Assembly (NCBI RefSeq): GCF_003994855.1
Contig: NZ_CP034142.1
Coordinates: 2,232,001 to 2,296,000 of the forward strand
Reading direction: 5' to 3'
Source of the DNA: Marinobacter sp. NP-4(2019)
GTDB taxonomy: Bacteria; Pseudomonadota; Gammaproteobacteria; Pseudomonadales; Oleiphilaceae
DNA: 64,000 bases
Shown: in pieces, positions 34,889-43,592 of the stretch
How the letters are laid out: each line of letters opens with the position of its first letter
Numbering within the stretch: position 1 is the stretch's first letter
Notes under the pieces: generated by a model
The model's input: the letters and a program-made list of their open reading frames with translations, nothing else
What the model was told of the DNA's origin: nothing
Database searches by the model: none
Program-made: the position numbers and the translations under genes

Positions 34889-35824
34889 CTAGTGTTGACC
34901 TGTGGTCAGTGCCGGGGGCGCTGGAAAATCCACCTCATCCACCTGCTCTGACAGGTAATCGAGAAATGCGCGAATCGCCGGCAGCAGACCGCGGCGCGAA
35001 GGGAAGACGGCATGGAAAATGCCTCCGCGAGGCTGCCATCCGGGTAGTACATTGGTCAACCGTCCCTCAATCAGATCGCGTCCCCCCACAATCAGAGGCA
35101 TTTTGACCACACCCAGGCCGGCAAGTGCAGCCTGCCTGAGAGTGAATACATCGTCCGTAACCAGGCGGGGCTTGTGGTGAACCTGCACCGAGACGTCATC
35201 CGGACCATCCAGGCACCAGATGTGCTGGCCGTCGGCCTGCTCGAAGTCGATGCTGGGTAGACGAGTCAGGTCTTCAGGAGATCCGATTTCGGGGAAACGT
35301 TCCACCAGAGCTTTTGAAGCCATCAGGCATTGGGGGCTTTTGGACAGGACTTTCATGGTCAGGCCACTGTCTTCAATGGGCGGATACCGGACCCGGAGCG
35401 CCAGATCGAGCCCCTCCTTGATCACATCGACCCGGCGACTGGTGGCCACCAGTTCTATCTTGACCTCCGGGTACAGCTCCATGAACTGAACAACCAGCGG
35501 CGCCACCAGGAAATAGATCAGTCCTGGTGGGCAGCTCATCCGGATGCAGCCACGTGGCTCCGAACGGGAGCGATCGATCAGTTCCTGCGCCGCATCGGCT
35601 TCAACCAGCATGGCAACACAGTGGCGATAATACTCTTTGCCTAGCTCTGTCACGCTGAATCGGCGTGTTGAGCGGTTAATCAGGCGGGTATCCAGGCGTT
35701 CCTCGAGAAGCGCGATCCGTCGGCTCAGTTTGGATTTGGGCACACCCAGCGCCCGACCGGCAGGTGCAAAGCCACCGTGTTCCACTACCTGCACAAAATA
35801 ATAGAGGTCGTTCAAGTCCTGCAT
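34889..35824 (-). CDS. LysR-family regulator
   Basis: The 311-residue protein has an N-terminal winged helix-turn-helix (FAPAGRALGVPKSKLSRRIA) and a LysR substrate-binding domain with CLMASKALVERFP and LPGWQP elements typical of the AaeR/PecT-type subgroup. It is divergent from the pirin and isochorismatase-fold genes, which it probably controls from the shared 120-base region that includes the CTATATATAG dyad. Inducer unknown. Confidence 0.9.
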   Translation of the reverse strand: MQDLNDLYYFVQVVEHGGFAPAGRALGVPKSKLSRRIALLEERLDTRLINRSTRRFSVTELGKEYYRHCVAMLVEADAAQELIDRSRSEPRGCIRMSCPPGLIYFLVAPLVVQFMELYPEVKIELVATSRRVDVIKEGLDLALRVRYPPIEDSGLTMKVLSKSPQCLMASKALVERFPEIGSPEDLTRLPSIDFEQADGQHIWCLDGPDDVSVQVHHKPRLVTDDVFTLRQAALAGLGVVKMPLIVGGRDLIEGRLTNVLPGWQPRGGIFHAVFPSRRGLLPAIRAFLDYLSEQVDEVDFPAPPALTTGQH

Positions 35825-35835
35825 CGTTCAGAGTC

Positions 35836-35845
35836 CTATATATAG
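35836..35845. promoter_or_regulatory. Perfect palindrome in the LysR/pirin intergenic region
   Basis: CTATATATAG sits 12 bases before the LysR start and could be a LysR-type half operator or simply AT-rich promoter DNA. Confidence 0.35.
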
Positions 35846-35897
35846 AACGCAGATTATAATTTTTGATACCTACTCAGGCCAACACGGTTCCCCTATC

Positions 35898-35925
35898 TTG
35901 AACCTATTCAATGTCGATCTACTAT
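35898..35925 (+). promoter_or_regulatory. Sigma-70 promoter of the pirin gene
   Basis: TTGAAC (35898-35903) and TACTAT (35920-35925) are 16 bases apart. A strong AAGGGGGA ribosome site follows at 35933-35940, before the ATG at 35945. Confidence 0.6.
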
Positions 35926-35944
35926 CCAGAATAAGGGGGAACGC

Positions 35945-36814
35945 ATGAAACAAGTAATGACCACCTACAGCACGCCCCAGGGCCACTGGGTTGGTGACGG
36001 CTTCCCCGTTCGTTCGCTGCTGTCCTACGATCGTATGGGTGCTAACAATATCAGCCCTTTCCTGCTTCTGGACTATGCCGGCCCTGCACAGTTTCAGCCC
36101 GGGACTCAACGGCGCGGCGTTGGCCAGCATCCCCACCGTGGCTTTGAAACCGTCACCCTGGTGCTACAGGGTGAACTGGAACACCGGGACTCCACCGGGA
36201 GTGGTGGTTTAATCGGTGAAGGTGACGTTCAGTGGATGACGGCCGGTGCCGGCATCGTTCACGAGGAGTTTCATTCCCGTGAATTCACTGAACGCGGCGG
36301 GGTACTTGAGATGGTCCAGCTCTGGGTGAACCTCCCTGCCCGGGCAAAGGATGTGTCAGCGGCCTACCAGACCCTTCTGAACAAGGACATTCCGGCCGTT
36401 TCGCTGGGTGACTATGTCGGCAGTCTCCGGGTAATTGCCGGTGATTACCAGGGCCACACGGGCCCGGCGAAAACCCATACCCCAATGAATGTCTGGGATC
36501 TGAAGCTGGAACCGGGGGCAGACGTGGTTCTATCCGTCCCGGAAGGACACACCACCATCGTTGTGGTGCTTAAGGGCGCGGTGCAGTCAAATGGATCGGA
36601 GGTGTTGCGGGAAGCTGAAGTCGCCTGCTTTGACCGTCAAGGCCAGGAGCTGCAACTCGAATCAAACAATGACGCCAGGTTGCTGGTGCTCACAGGTGAG
36701 CCGATCAACGAGCCTGTCGTGGGCCATGGTCCCTTTGTGATGAATTCCAATGCTGAGATCCATCAGGCAATCGCGGACTTTCAGAATGGAAAGTTCGGCA
36801 TGCTTCGCCGCTAG
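35945..36814 (+). CDS. Pirin-family cupin protein
   Basis: The 289-residue bicupin has the pirin metal site in its N-terminal cupin: HPHRGFETVT (two His) and GAGIVHEEF (His and Glu). Pirins act as quercetinase-like dioxygenases or redox sensors. Length is typical. It is divergent from a LysR regulator and followed 89 bases later by an isochorismatase-fold hydrolase, so the three are probably one response unit. Confidence 0.9.
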   Translation: MKQVMTTYSTPQGHWVGDGFPVRSLLSYDRMGANNISPFLLLDYAGPAQFQPGTQRRGVGQHPHRGFETVTLVLQGELEHRDSTGSGGLIGEGDVQWMTAGAGIVHEEFHSREFTERGGVLEMVQLWVNLPARAKDVSAAYQTLLNKDIPAVSLGDYVGSLRVIAGDYQGHTGPAKTHTPMNVWDLKLEPGADVVLSVPEGHTTIVVVLKGAVQSNGSEVLREAEVACFDRQGQELQLESNNDARLLVLTGEPINEPVVGHGPFVMNSNAEIHQAIADFQNGKFGMLRR

Positions 36815-36903
36815 GCCAGAACAGGTGATGGCCAGTGGATGGAACCGGTCCTTCGACCTGAGGGCCGGTAAATAAAACCCACCTGAAACGAAGGAGAATG
36901 AAG

Positions 36904-37524
36904 ATGGCTTTTAAATACAATCGATTGGACAAGGACGATGTGGCTCTGTTGATGGTAGATCACCAGTCAGGGCTGCTCTCTCTCGTACGGGACTTCTCTC
37001 CGGACGACTTCAAGAACAACGTATTGGCGCTGGCGGATATTGCCAAGTTTTTCAACATTCCGACTATCCTGACCACCAGCTTCGAAGATGGTCCCAATGG
37101 CCCCATGGTGCCGGAACTGAAAGAAATGTTCCCGGATGCGCCCTACTTCCCTCGCCCCGGCCAGATCAACTGCTGGGACAACGAGGACTTTGTGAAAGCT
37201 GTGAAGGCCACTGGCAAGAAGCAGCTTCTGATTGCTGGCGTCGTTACCGATGTCTGTGTTGCTTTTCCAACGCTGTCTGCGCTTGAAGAAGGTTATGAAG
37301 TCTTTGTTGTCACTGATGCTTCCGGTACCTTCAACCAGACCACCCGCGACGCTTCCTGGAGTCGCATGGAGCAGGCCGGGGCACAAATGATGAACTGGTT
37401 CAGTGTTGGCTGCGAATTGCACCGCGACTGGCGCAATGATATCGAAGGCTTTGGTGGCATCCTCGCCAAGCACCTGCCCCACTATGCAAACCTGATGCAG
37501 AGCTTTGCAGCCCAGAAGGGCTAA
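36904..37524 (+). CDS. Isochorismatase-fold hydrolase (YcaC-like)
   Basis: The roughly 206-residue protein has the cysteine-hydrolase triad: Asp in LMVDHQ, a Lys in the KKQLLIAGV region and Cys in GVVTDVCVAF. YcaC relatives hydrolyse unknown amides. ATG 36898 is also in frame but would leave only two bases after GGAG; ATG 36904 has proper spacing. A hairpin terminator follows at 37537. Confidence 0.88.
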   Translation: MAFKYNRLDKDDVALLMVDHQSGLLSLVRDFSPDDFKNNVLALADIAKFFNIPTILTTSFEDGPNGPMVPELKEMFPDAPYFPRPGQINCWDNEDFVKAVKATGKKQLLIAGVVTDVCVAFPTLSALEEGYEVFVVTDASGTFNQTTRDASWSRMEQAGAQMMNWFSVGCELHRDWRNDIEGFGGILAKHLPHYANLMQSFAAQKG

Positions 37525-37536
37525 GCTCTTGCAGGC

Positions 37537-37565
37537 ACCACACCCGCAGTCCTTGCGGGTGTGGT
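37537..37565. terminator. Strong hairpin between convergent genes
   Basis: ACCACACCCGCA (37537-37548) pairs perfectly with TGCGGGTGTGGT (37554-37565) over a 5-base loop. It lies between the convergent hydrolase and retropepsin-like genes and may act in both directions, although no T run follows. Confidence 0.65.
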
Positions 37566-37575
37566 CACATACTCG

Positions 37576-38175
37576 CTATTTCGCCAGATTTTTTCCGTTC
37601 TGCGCCAGTTCGTCCAGGTTGTTATGTTCGCATTCGTTCTCAGCCATGAAACTCTCTGACGATGCCACAAGAATGTTGTCGTCACTCAAGAATCGGCGCC
37701 CCAACAACGCGGGGTAGGAAAATCTTCCACGGTCGGCCAGGGAGAATTCGGTTTCATGGGTGGAACCGGCAATACAGAACTCCATGCGCACCACGTAGCG
37801 CCTTTGGGATGGCGCGCCCTTGCGCTTGATTCTGACAGTTCGGTCCACCGGCCGCTCAAATTCCAGGATGACATCCTCAACCTGGGTGCCTTTTTCACCT
37901 TTTTCCTGATCGCGGTGATCGGCAAGGGGAACCTGGAAGCTCACCCATTTCTCATCCCCTTTCTCGAAGGGCTCAATATTAACCGCGTGCAGGGAGGATG
38001 TTCTTGCTCCGGTATCCAGGCGGGCCTTCAGGCGCAAACCGGTATCCTGAAGAACAACCCATTCCACAAATCCCAGGGATTCCGGTGGGCGTTCCCGGGG
38101 CTGCTTTTCCTCTGCCTGGACAGATACGACCGAGGTCAGAATGGCTGCGAAGGTGAGTCCTACTGCTAACTTCAT
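37576..38175 (-). CDS. Secreted retropepsin-like protein (RimK-associated Zn_protease/DUF785)
   Basis: A signal peptide (MKLAVGLTFAAILTSVVSVQA) precedes a domain with RLDTGARTSSLHA and YPALLGRRFL. These are the DTG and (I/L)GR elements of the family annotated as ATP-dependent zinc protease, now seen as retropepsin-like aspartic proteases. The location should be periplasmic, unlike the RimK-linked cytoplasmic members. It overlaps the AcpH-like gene by 4 bases. Confidence 0.85.
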   Translation of the reverse strand: MKLAVGLTFAAILTSVVSVQAEEKQPRERPPESLGFVEWVVLQDTGLRLKARLDTGARTSSLHAVNIEPFEKGDEKWVSFQVPLADHRDQEKGEKGTQVEDVILEFERPVDRTVRIKRKGAPSQRRYVVRMEFCIAGSTHETEFSLADRGRFSYPALLGRRFLSDDNILVASSESFMAENECEHNNLDELAQNGKNLAK

Positions 38176-38747
38176 GAAACATCTCCGGCAAACGTGATCA
38201 GGTCTGGAAAGAACGTCAGGAACCGGCGCTCCAGTTCCCGGTCGTGGTCTTTTATTTCGTCGATGATATCGAAAAACTGATGCTGGAAACGGATACGCCC
38301 GGCAACACGGTTTAATGCAAGCCCCACGCTGTCCAGGTCAGCGTATGTACCGAACCAGTCATTCTCCGCCATGTTCCGGGTGACCTGCTTCATTTTTTCG
38401 GGCATCAGGTATTCGTAGTCCCGAAACTCCTGGTAAACGGCGTCGATAAAGGTACCGGAATCGACATTGCTGAATCGTTGCCAATGTCTTAACAGGTAGT
38501 GATCATAAAGGATATCGAGTGCAACACCTGCAAAGCGGCGCCTTTGCTGTGAGAACAGTTGCTTACTGGCCAGGACCTCGGGGTGGCTGTCCGTGTAGGT
38601 GTCTACGGCACGATGGTGGTACAAGCCGGTTCGAACGGTTGGTGGAAGTTTCTGGACCTCCAGCCCTCTGGCAAAGTCCCCCATCACGCTGCCGATGCGA
38701 GCCTGGGGTGAGTCTGGAGCCAGAAACAGATGAGCAAGATGGTTCAA
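38172..38747 (-). CDS. acpH: Acyl carrier protein phosphodiesterase (AcpH-like)
   Basis: The 191-residue protein starts MNHLAHLFLA and continues GSVMGDFARG, VRTGLYHHRAVDTYTDSHP and LDILYDHYLLRHW: the His/Asp set of the HD-like AcpH family that removes phosphopantetheine from holo-ACP. Length fits. It is coupled to the DUF785 gene through an ATGA overlap. Confidence 0.9.
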   Translation of the reverse strand: MNHLAHLFLAPDSPQARIGSVMGDFARGLEVQKLPPTVRTGLYHHRAVDTYTDSHPEVLASKQLFSQQRRRFAGVALDILYDHYLLRHWQRFSNVDSGTFIDAVYQEFRDYEYLMPEKMKQVTRNMAENDWFGTYADLDSVGLALNRVAGRIRFQHQFFDIIDEIKDHDRELERRFLTFFPDLITFAGDVS

Positions 38748-38811
38748 GCAGCCTCCAGGGATTGCTTAATGGCGGGAATCCCTTCCCAGCCAATCCGGAA
38801 AGCTTCCCCAA

Positions 38812-39360
38812 TCAGAAATTAAAGGTCACGCCGAGGCCCAGGCCATCAACAGTGACGTCGTCCTTGTCATAGTAACGCATATACTCCAGATTACCGGACA
38901 CTTGGGGAGCCATTTCAATGTTGACGCCCACGCCGTAGGAAAAGTCGGAATCATCCTCGGTAGCAGTTCCGAGTGGCCCTTCAGCTTCCAGTTCCACCCG
39001 GGTAAGACCGAAAATAACATAGGGTGTTGCTGGTGATTCATTGGCCAGGTTCAGCGTTGCGTACCCACCGAAGAAGTTATCCACGGAGAAATCGACTCCA
39101 CCAATGTTATCGTCGTCAACGCCGAAACCTGCCCGTGCTTCCGCGCCGAAGTAGGGTGTGGCCAGTGCACCCACTTTGGCGGACAAAGTTCCGACGTCGA
39201 CATCGTCGGAGCCTTCCTCAATATTGAAGAAGGTGTAGTTCAGGCCGGCGTACAGGCCGCCAACACTCGACTTGTACATATCACTCGCGACCGCCGGTGC
39301 CGCAGCGATGGTGCCTGCGAGCGCTGTCAGTCCAAATACCAATGAACGTGAGGTTTTCAT
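38812..39360 (-). CDS. Small outer-membrane beta-barrel protein
   Basis: A signal peptide (residues 1-25, AAAPAVASD) is followed by about 157 residues of alternating strands and a terminal LGLGVTFNF, the C-terminal Phe signature for BAM insertion. The size fits an eight-stranded OmpA/OmpX-like barrel. Loops are Asp-rich. AAGGAG lies before the ATG. It is divergent from trkH. Function is unknown. Confidence 0.85.
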   Translation of the reverse strand: MKTSRSLVFGLTALAGTIAAAPAVASDMYKSSVGGLYAGLNYTFFNIEEGSDDVDVGTLSAKVGALATPYFGAEARAGFGVDDDNIGGVDFSVDNFFGGYATLNLANESPATPYVIFGLTRVELEAEGPLGTATEDDSDFSYGVGVNIEMAPQVSGNLEYMRYYDKDDVTVDGLGLGVTFNF

Positions 39361-39527
39361 GTTTTAATGCTCCTTGCTGGTTTTCACCGTTGTTTTAACG
39401 AAATTGCACTACACCAACGAATTAATCCACCATCTGGATCCGGATTTACCCGATATTTACAGTGATTTAATTGCCCGGTAAGACCCGCCTCGCAGGCCCC
39501 TGTTACCTTGCGAAAGCGCCGGACCGC

Positions 39528-41027
39528 ATGTATTCTGACGCCGTCTCTCTGTTCGGCTGGCTTGAGCTTCCTTTGCGAAACCTTAACCCCGTAATCTTTA
39601 TTGTCAGCGTCATGTTCGTACTCTTGAGTATTTTCATGACGTTACCGGTAATACTTCTATCAGGTTCTGAAGCGCCCAATGCGATGGCGTTTGCGGAATC
39701 TGCCGCTATTGTTTTTGCGCTCGGGCTCTTGGGAATTGTGACCACCTATCGTCAGCCCCGCGACCTGAAACCCCGATTCATGTTCGTCCTGACGGTTTCA
39801 AGCTGGTTCATCATTGCCCTGTTATCCTCCCTGCCGTTTTACCTGAGCGATAACGGCATCTCCATGACGGACGCCCTGTTTGAGGGCACTTCCGGTATTA
39901 CCACAACCGGCGCGACCGTATTAACCGGACTGGATACCATGGACCAGGATCTGTTGCTTTGGCGCTCCATTTTACAATGGATCGGCGGCATCGGAATCAT
40001 CGGTATGTTCGTAGCCGTGTTGCCGTTCCTCCGGGTGGGCGGTATGCGCCTGTTTGCCACTGAATCCTCGGAATGGACCGACAAGGCGCTACCCCGCATG
40101 AAAACCCTCAGTCGGGGTCTGCTGCTTGTTTATGTGGTCTTTTCAGTGACTGCGGTGATGACATATTGGCTGTCAGGCATGTCGCTGTTTGATGCCTTTA
40201 ATCATGGGCTGACCAGCATAGCCACTGGCGGCTTCTCGACGTCCGATTCCTCCATGGGCAAGTTTGATTCGGACCTGATACTGCTTCAGGGAACCCTGTT
40301 CATGATGATTGGGAGCATGCCCTTTTTCCTGTTTGTGCGGGAGATGCATGGCCAGCATGGGGTTCTATGGCGAGACCAGCAGGTTCGTCTGTTTATAACC
40401 ATTCTTTTGGTTATACCAGCACTGTTGACTCTTCATCGGTGGTACGTGTCGGTCGAGGATTTTGATCCCATCCATGGCTATGTGGCCACACTGTTCAACG
40501 TAACGTCGGTTGTCACCACGACCGGCTATGCTTCTGAGGATTACTCCGCCTGGGGGCCCCTCGCATTTGTCCTGTTCTTCTTTCTTATGTTCGTGGGCGG
40601 CTGCTCCGGATCGACCGCCGGCGGCATGAAGATTTTCCGTTTCCAGCTCTCGCTCATCGTGCTGAGGGAGCAGTTGATGCGGTTGCTGCATCCGCGGGCG
40701 GTGCTGACACGCAACTATAACGGCCGGGCGGTAAGCGACGAAATCATTTCTTCCATGATTGCCTACAGCTTCATTTTCCTGCTCAGCCTGCTGATCCTGA
40801 CAGTGGCATTGGCTGCTCTGCAACTGGATTTCATCACCAGTATTTCCGGTGCCCTGACGGCCCTGACCAATGTCGGCCCGGGGCTCGGGGCCATTATCGG
40901 TCCGGCAGGGACGTTTGCGTCACTGCCGGATGCTGCAAAATGGATACTGTCGGTAGGTATGCTGATGGGACGCCTTGAAATCCTGAGCGTGGTTATTGTG
41001 CTGTCGCCTGCCTTCTGGAGAAGCTGA
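39528..41027 (+). CDS. trkH: TrkH/TrkG-family potassium uptake channel subunit
   Basis: The 499-residue membrane protein has four pore repeats with visible selectivity-filter stretches: TTTGATV, SIATGGFST, VVTTTGYAS and TNVGPGLG. Eight or more hydrophobic segments surround them. It would form the K+ pore with a cytoplasmic TrkA subunit not in this window. The ATG at 39528 is preferred; the frame is open to 39471 but the extra residues are not family-like. Confidence 0.92.
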   Translation: MYSDAVSLFGWLELPLRNLNPVIFIVSVMFVLLSIFMTLPVILLSGSEAPNAMAFAESAAIVFALGLLGIVTTYRQPRDLKPRFMFVLTVSSWFIIALLSSLPFYLSDNGISMTDALFEGTSGITTTGATVLTGLDTMDQDLLLWRSILQWIGGIGIIGMFVAVLPFLRVGGMRLFATESSEWTDKALPRMKTLSRGLLLVYVVFSVTAVMTYWLSGMSLFDAFNHGLTSIATGGFSTSDSSMGKFDSDLILLQGTLFMMIGSMPFFLFVREMHGQHGVLWRDQQVRLFITILLVIPALLTLHRWYVSVEDFDPIHGYVATLFNVTSVVTTTGYASEDYSAWGPLAFVLFFFLMFVGGCSGSTAGGMKIFRFQLSLIVLREQLMRLLHPRAVLTRNYNGRAVSDEIISSMIAYSFIFLLSLLILTVALAALQLDFITSISGALTALTNVGPGLGAIIGPAGTFASLPDAAKWILSVGMLMGRLEILSVVIVLSPAFWRS

Positions 41028-41077
41028 CCCTCCTCTACTGTCGATGCGATACCTTGACGTCTCGTCGATGCATCTGA

Positions 41078-41443
41078 TCAGTGAGGGGAATTCGGTCTGA
41101 TGGGAGGGAAATAACTGACTGTATGGTAGTGGTTCCGCAGCCAGGAAAGGAGTGCGGATATCGTGTGGTCGTCGTTCTCAGACTCATCAAATCCCACGCC
41201 CAATCCGTGTTCTGATTTCCGAACAACCTGCCCTTTTAAACGCTGGAATGAGTTCTCGTATCTATCGGGAAAACGAAACTCAACTTCCAGCGTCTGATTT
41301 AATTGGACGTCGGTGTAGTCGGTCGCTATGAACAGACCTCGCTCACTGGCATCCCGGATCTGTCCTGTCGCCACTGGCATGCTGCGCTTGTACAGCAAAA
41401 GCCCCAATTTCCCGGTTACACGCTTGCTCAAACGGTATTCCAT
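41078..41443 (-). CDS. PilZ-domain protein
   Basis: The 121-residue protein carries the c-di-GMP-binding signature RxxxR (RLSKR, residues 4-8) and DxSxxG (DASERG, about 31-36). With so many GGDEF/EAL genes in the window it is a likely c-di-GMP receptor. The C-terminal part is an acidic helix and tail. Confidence 0.85.
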   Translation of the reverse strand: MEYRLSKRVTGKLGLLLYKRSMPVATGQIRDASERGLFIATDYTDVQLNQTLEVEFRFPDRYENSFQRLKGQVVRKSEHGLGVGFDESENDDHTISALLSWLRNHYHTVSYFPPIRPNSPH

Positions 41444-41535
41444 GGAGCCTCCTTTGTCGGATTGCCGAAACCTTAGGTTGGACAGATAGTCATGGAATCA
41501 TATCCCGGATTTGTCAAATATTATTTTGATACTGG

Positions 41536-42198
41536 TCAGAAATTAATCGTCTTGCTGAGGAATCGGCCGATGTCCTGAATTTCTTCCAGGCAGACGCTAT
41601 GCTCCATCGGATACGTCTCGTAGCGCGGGCTGTAGCCCATGGCGCAGAGTTTTTCCGTGCTCTTACGCCCAAGGGATTCCGGTACGATGGGATCGAAGGT
41701 TCCATGATAGGCGTTGATCGGAATGTTCCGGTTGGCGTCGGAGAGTTTGATAGTTTCGGCGGTAGCGAAATACGTTGAGAGCGCGAGCAGCCCGGCCAGC
41801 GGTTTGGGGTACGTCAGCCCCAGTTCGTAGGCAACTGCCCCACCCTGTGAGAAACCGGCGATTATTATGTTTTTACTGGGAATACCGCGCTCAATTTCCC
41901 GATCCACCATCCGTGCAACGGCACTGGCAGATTCCATAAGCTGCGCGGTATCAACAACACGATCAACATCCATGGCCTTGATGTCGTACCAGGCCGGCAT
42001 GCTCATGCCTCCATTGACAGTGACAGGCATGACCGGAGCATGGGGAAACAGAAAGCGTACGGCCGCATTGGCGGGTAAGCCCAGCTCGGGGACCACCGGC
42101 TCGAAGTCGTGACCGCTGGCGCCCAGTCCGTGCAGCCAGATAACGGCAGCCGTCGGGTTAGGGTTGGTTTCAAGTTCAATATATTCAAGTTCCTGCAC
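41536..42198 (-). CDS. Carboxylesterase/phospholipase (alpha/beta hydrolase)
   Basis: The 220-residue enzyme has the nucleophile elbow GFSQGG (Ser near residue 118), oxyanion WLHGLGASGHD near residue 22, Asp in HGTFDPIVP and His in MEHSVCLEEI: a complete triad of the acyl-protein-thioesterase-like family. It is 8 bases downstream of the acyltransferase gene on the same strand. Confidence 0.9.
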   Translation of the reverse strand: MQELEYIELETNPNPTAAVIWLHGLGASGHDFEPVVPELGLPANAAVRFLFPHAPVMPVTVNGGMSMPAWYDIKAMDVDRVVDTAQLMESASAVARMVDREIERGIPSKNIIIAGFSQGGAVAYELGLTYPKPLAGLLALSTYFATAETIKLSDANRNIPINAYHGTFDPIVPESLGRKSTEKLCAMGYSPRYETYPMEHSVCLEEIQDIGRFLSKTINF

Positions 42199-42206
42199 AA
42201 ATTACC

Positions 42207-43412
42207 TCAGTCGTCGGTGCCAGTGATGTTCGCTTCGGGATCATTTGCCTGTAAGGCGGTCACCACCGGGTTTGCGTACATGTCCAGCAGGTAGGGGCGA
42301 ATCGCCTCGTCACAGCTTTCCAGCCTTCGCTCCATTTCCGCCTCTGCGGCTTCCAGTTCAGCCGGCGACCAGGTTTCCGCCGTCACCACGGAATCGCTCA
42401 CTGTGTCCGGTGTAGTGTGGGCGTCCGGATGAATGCCCCTTTGCCGGTATGCCACCAGGTTGGAGGCATGCAAGTGGTAGTTGGCGTGCATTTCACGGTC
42501 GATTCGCGCGGCGAGATCCTTGGCGTTACCCGGAGAGTCCGCAATGGGAGCGCCAAAATGCACATGCACGTGCCCCTTGAAGCCCGTTAGCCCCTTCATG
42601 ATCTGCTCGGTATCTTCGCCTGAGGCTTTGGTATAGCTCCCCGTCCGGGCCCGCGTTTCCAGCTCCCGGGCTTTGTCCGCGTCGCAGGGGTCGTATTCAT
42701 AAGCGATGGACACCGGCACAATGTGGAGGCGATTCATCGCTTCCGCGAAATCCAGGCCGCTTTTTTTCTTGCTCATGTAGAACATCTTGATGATGGCCGG
42801 ATCGGTGAAATCCAGACCATCCTTCGCGCGACCTTCCCGCTGGGCAATCCAGATACTGTGATTGGTATCAATACTGTGATTGATAAAGCTGGACAGCATG
42901 ATGTAGGCATCCCGCATTTCCCGGGGGCTGGTCATGCTCCTGCGCACCACGAAGCTTTTGTTCAGGCGCATCATCTCGGCAAATACCCGATTGGCAAGCA
43001 GGTTGTCACCAATGGCAATGCGAGTGGTATTGAACCCGTTGGCGAACAGCAGGTGGTTCACCACCATCGGATCAAACACAATGTCGCGGTGGTTGGATAT
43101 AAACAGGTGAGCCGTGTGTTTGTCGAGATTTTCCAGGCCACTCTGGGTCACACGGGTAGTTGTGTGCTCCACCAGCTCGCCGACATATTCAGAGACCTTG
43201 GCTTGCAGGTCATCAACCCGTTTCAGGTGGCCGAAGTTCTTCACGAGCCAGCGCCTGATCCACAGGCGCAACACTCCCGGAGCCCAGCGTGCCAGCGTGG
43301 GAGATTTGAAACGGGCGATCATGTCCAAAAATTCCGGATCATTCACCAGGCGCTTGATGGCAGAACCGGTTTCTTCGTCCGAATACGGACGGATGGCATC
43401 AAATTCCTGCAT
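42207..43412 (-). CDS. 1-acylglycerol-3-phosphate acyltransferase-like protein
   Basis: The 401-residue protein has the acyltransferase motif region SNHRDIVFDPMVVN (His and Asp), followed by AQREGRAKDG, in the style of the PlsC-superfamily EGTRS site. A basic helix lies before it. The preferred start is ATG 43412, preceded by AGGAAC; the frame is open to 43607 but the added residues are not protein-like. It is divergent from recQ and probably acts in phospholipid synthesis. Confidence 0.85.
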   Translation of the reverse strand: MQEFDAIRPYSDEETGSAIKRLVNDPEFLDMIARFKSPTLARWAPGVLRLWIRRWLVKNFGHLKRVDDLQAKVSEYVGELVEHTTTRVTQSGLENLDKHTAHLFISNHRDIVFDPMVVNHLLFANGFNTTRIAIGDNLLANRVFAEMMRLNKSFVVRRSMTSPREMRDAYIMLSSFINHSIDTNHSIWIAQREGRAKDGLDFTDPAIIKMFYMSKKKSGLDFAEAMNRLHIVPVSIAYEYDPCDADKARELETRARTGSYTKASGEDTEQIMKGLTGFKGHVHVHFGAPIADSPGNAKDLAARIDREMHANYHLHASNLVAYRQRGIHPDAHTTPDTVSDSVVTAETWSPAELEAAEAEMERRLESCDEAIRPYLLDMYANPVVTALQANDPEANITGTDD

Positions 43413-43592
43413 GGAGTTCCTGTTGTTTTCAGTGTCAGTGAAGGTCTGCAGTTCCGTGGCGATGACGTTAAAAATCGCGGTATTGTAGCGTTTATCCGGG
43501 GATTTTGCCTCTACTCTGCCCGCTAATCTGGTATGATTTTGCCCCTCGTACAACCTGACACCGACCATTCCCGCATCCCGGCACCGGCATCC

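Noticed and set aside
42723..43526. Plus-strand open frame of 267 codons
   Set aside because: It is antisense to the acyltransferase gene, whose motifs are clear.
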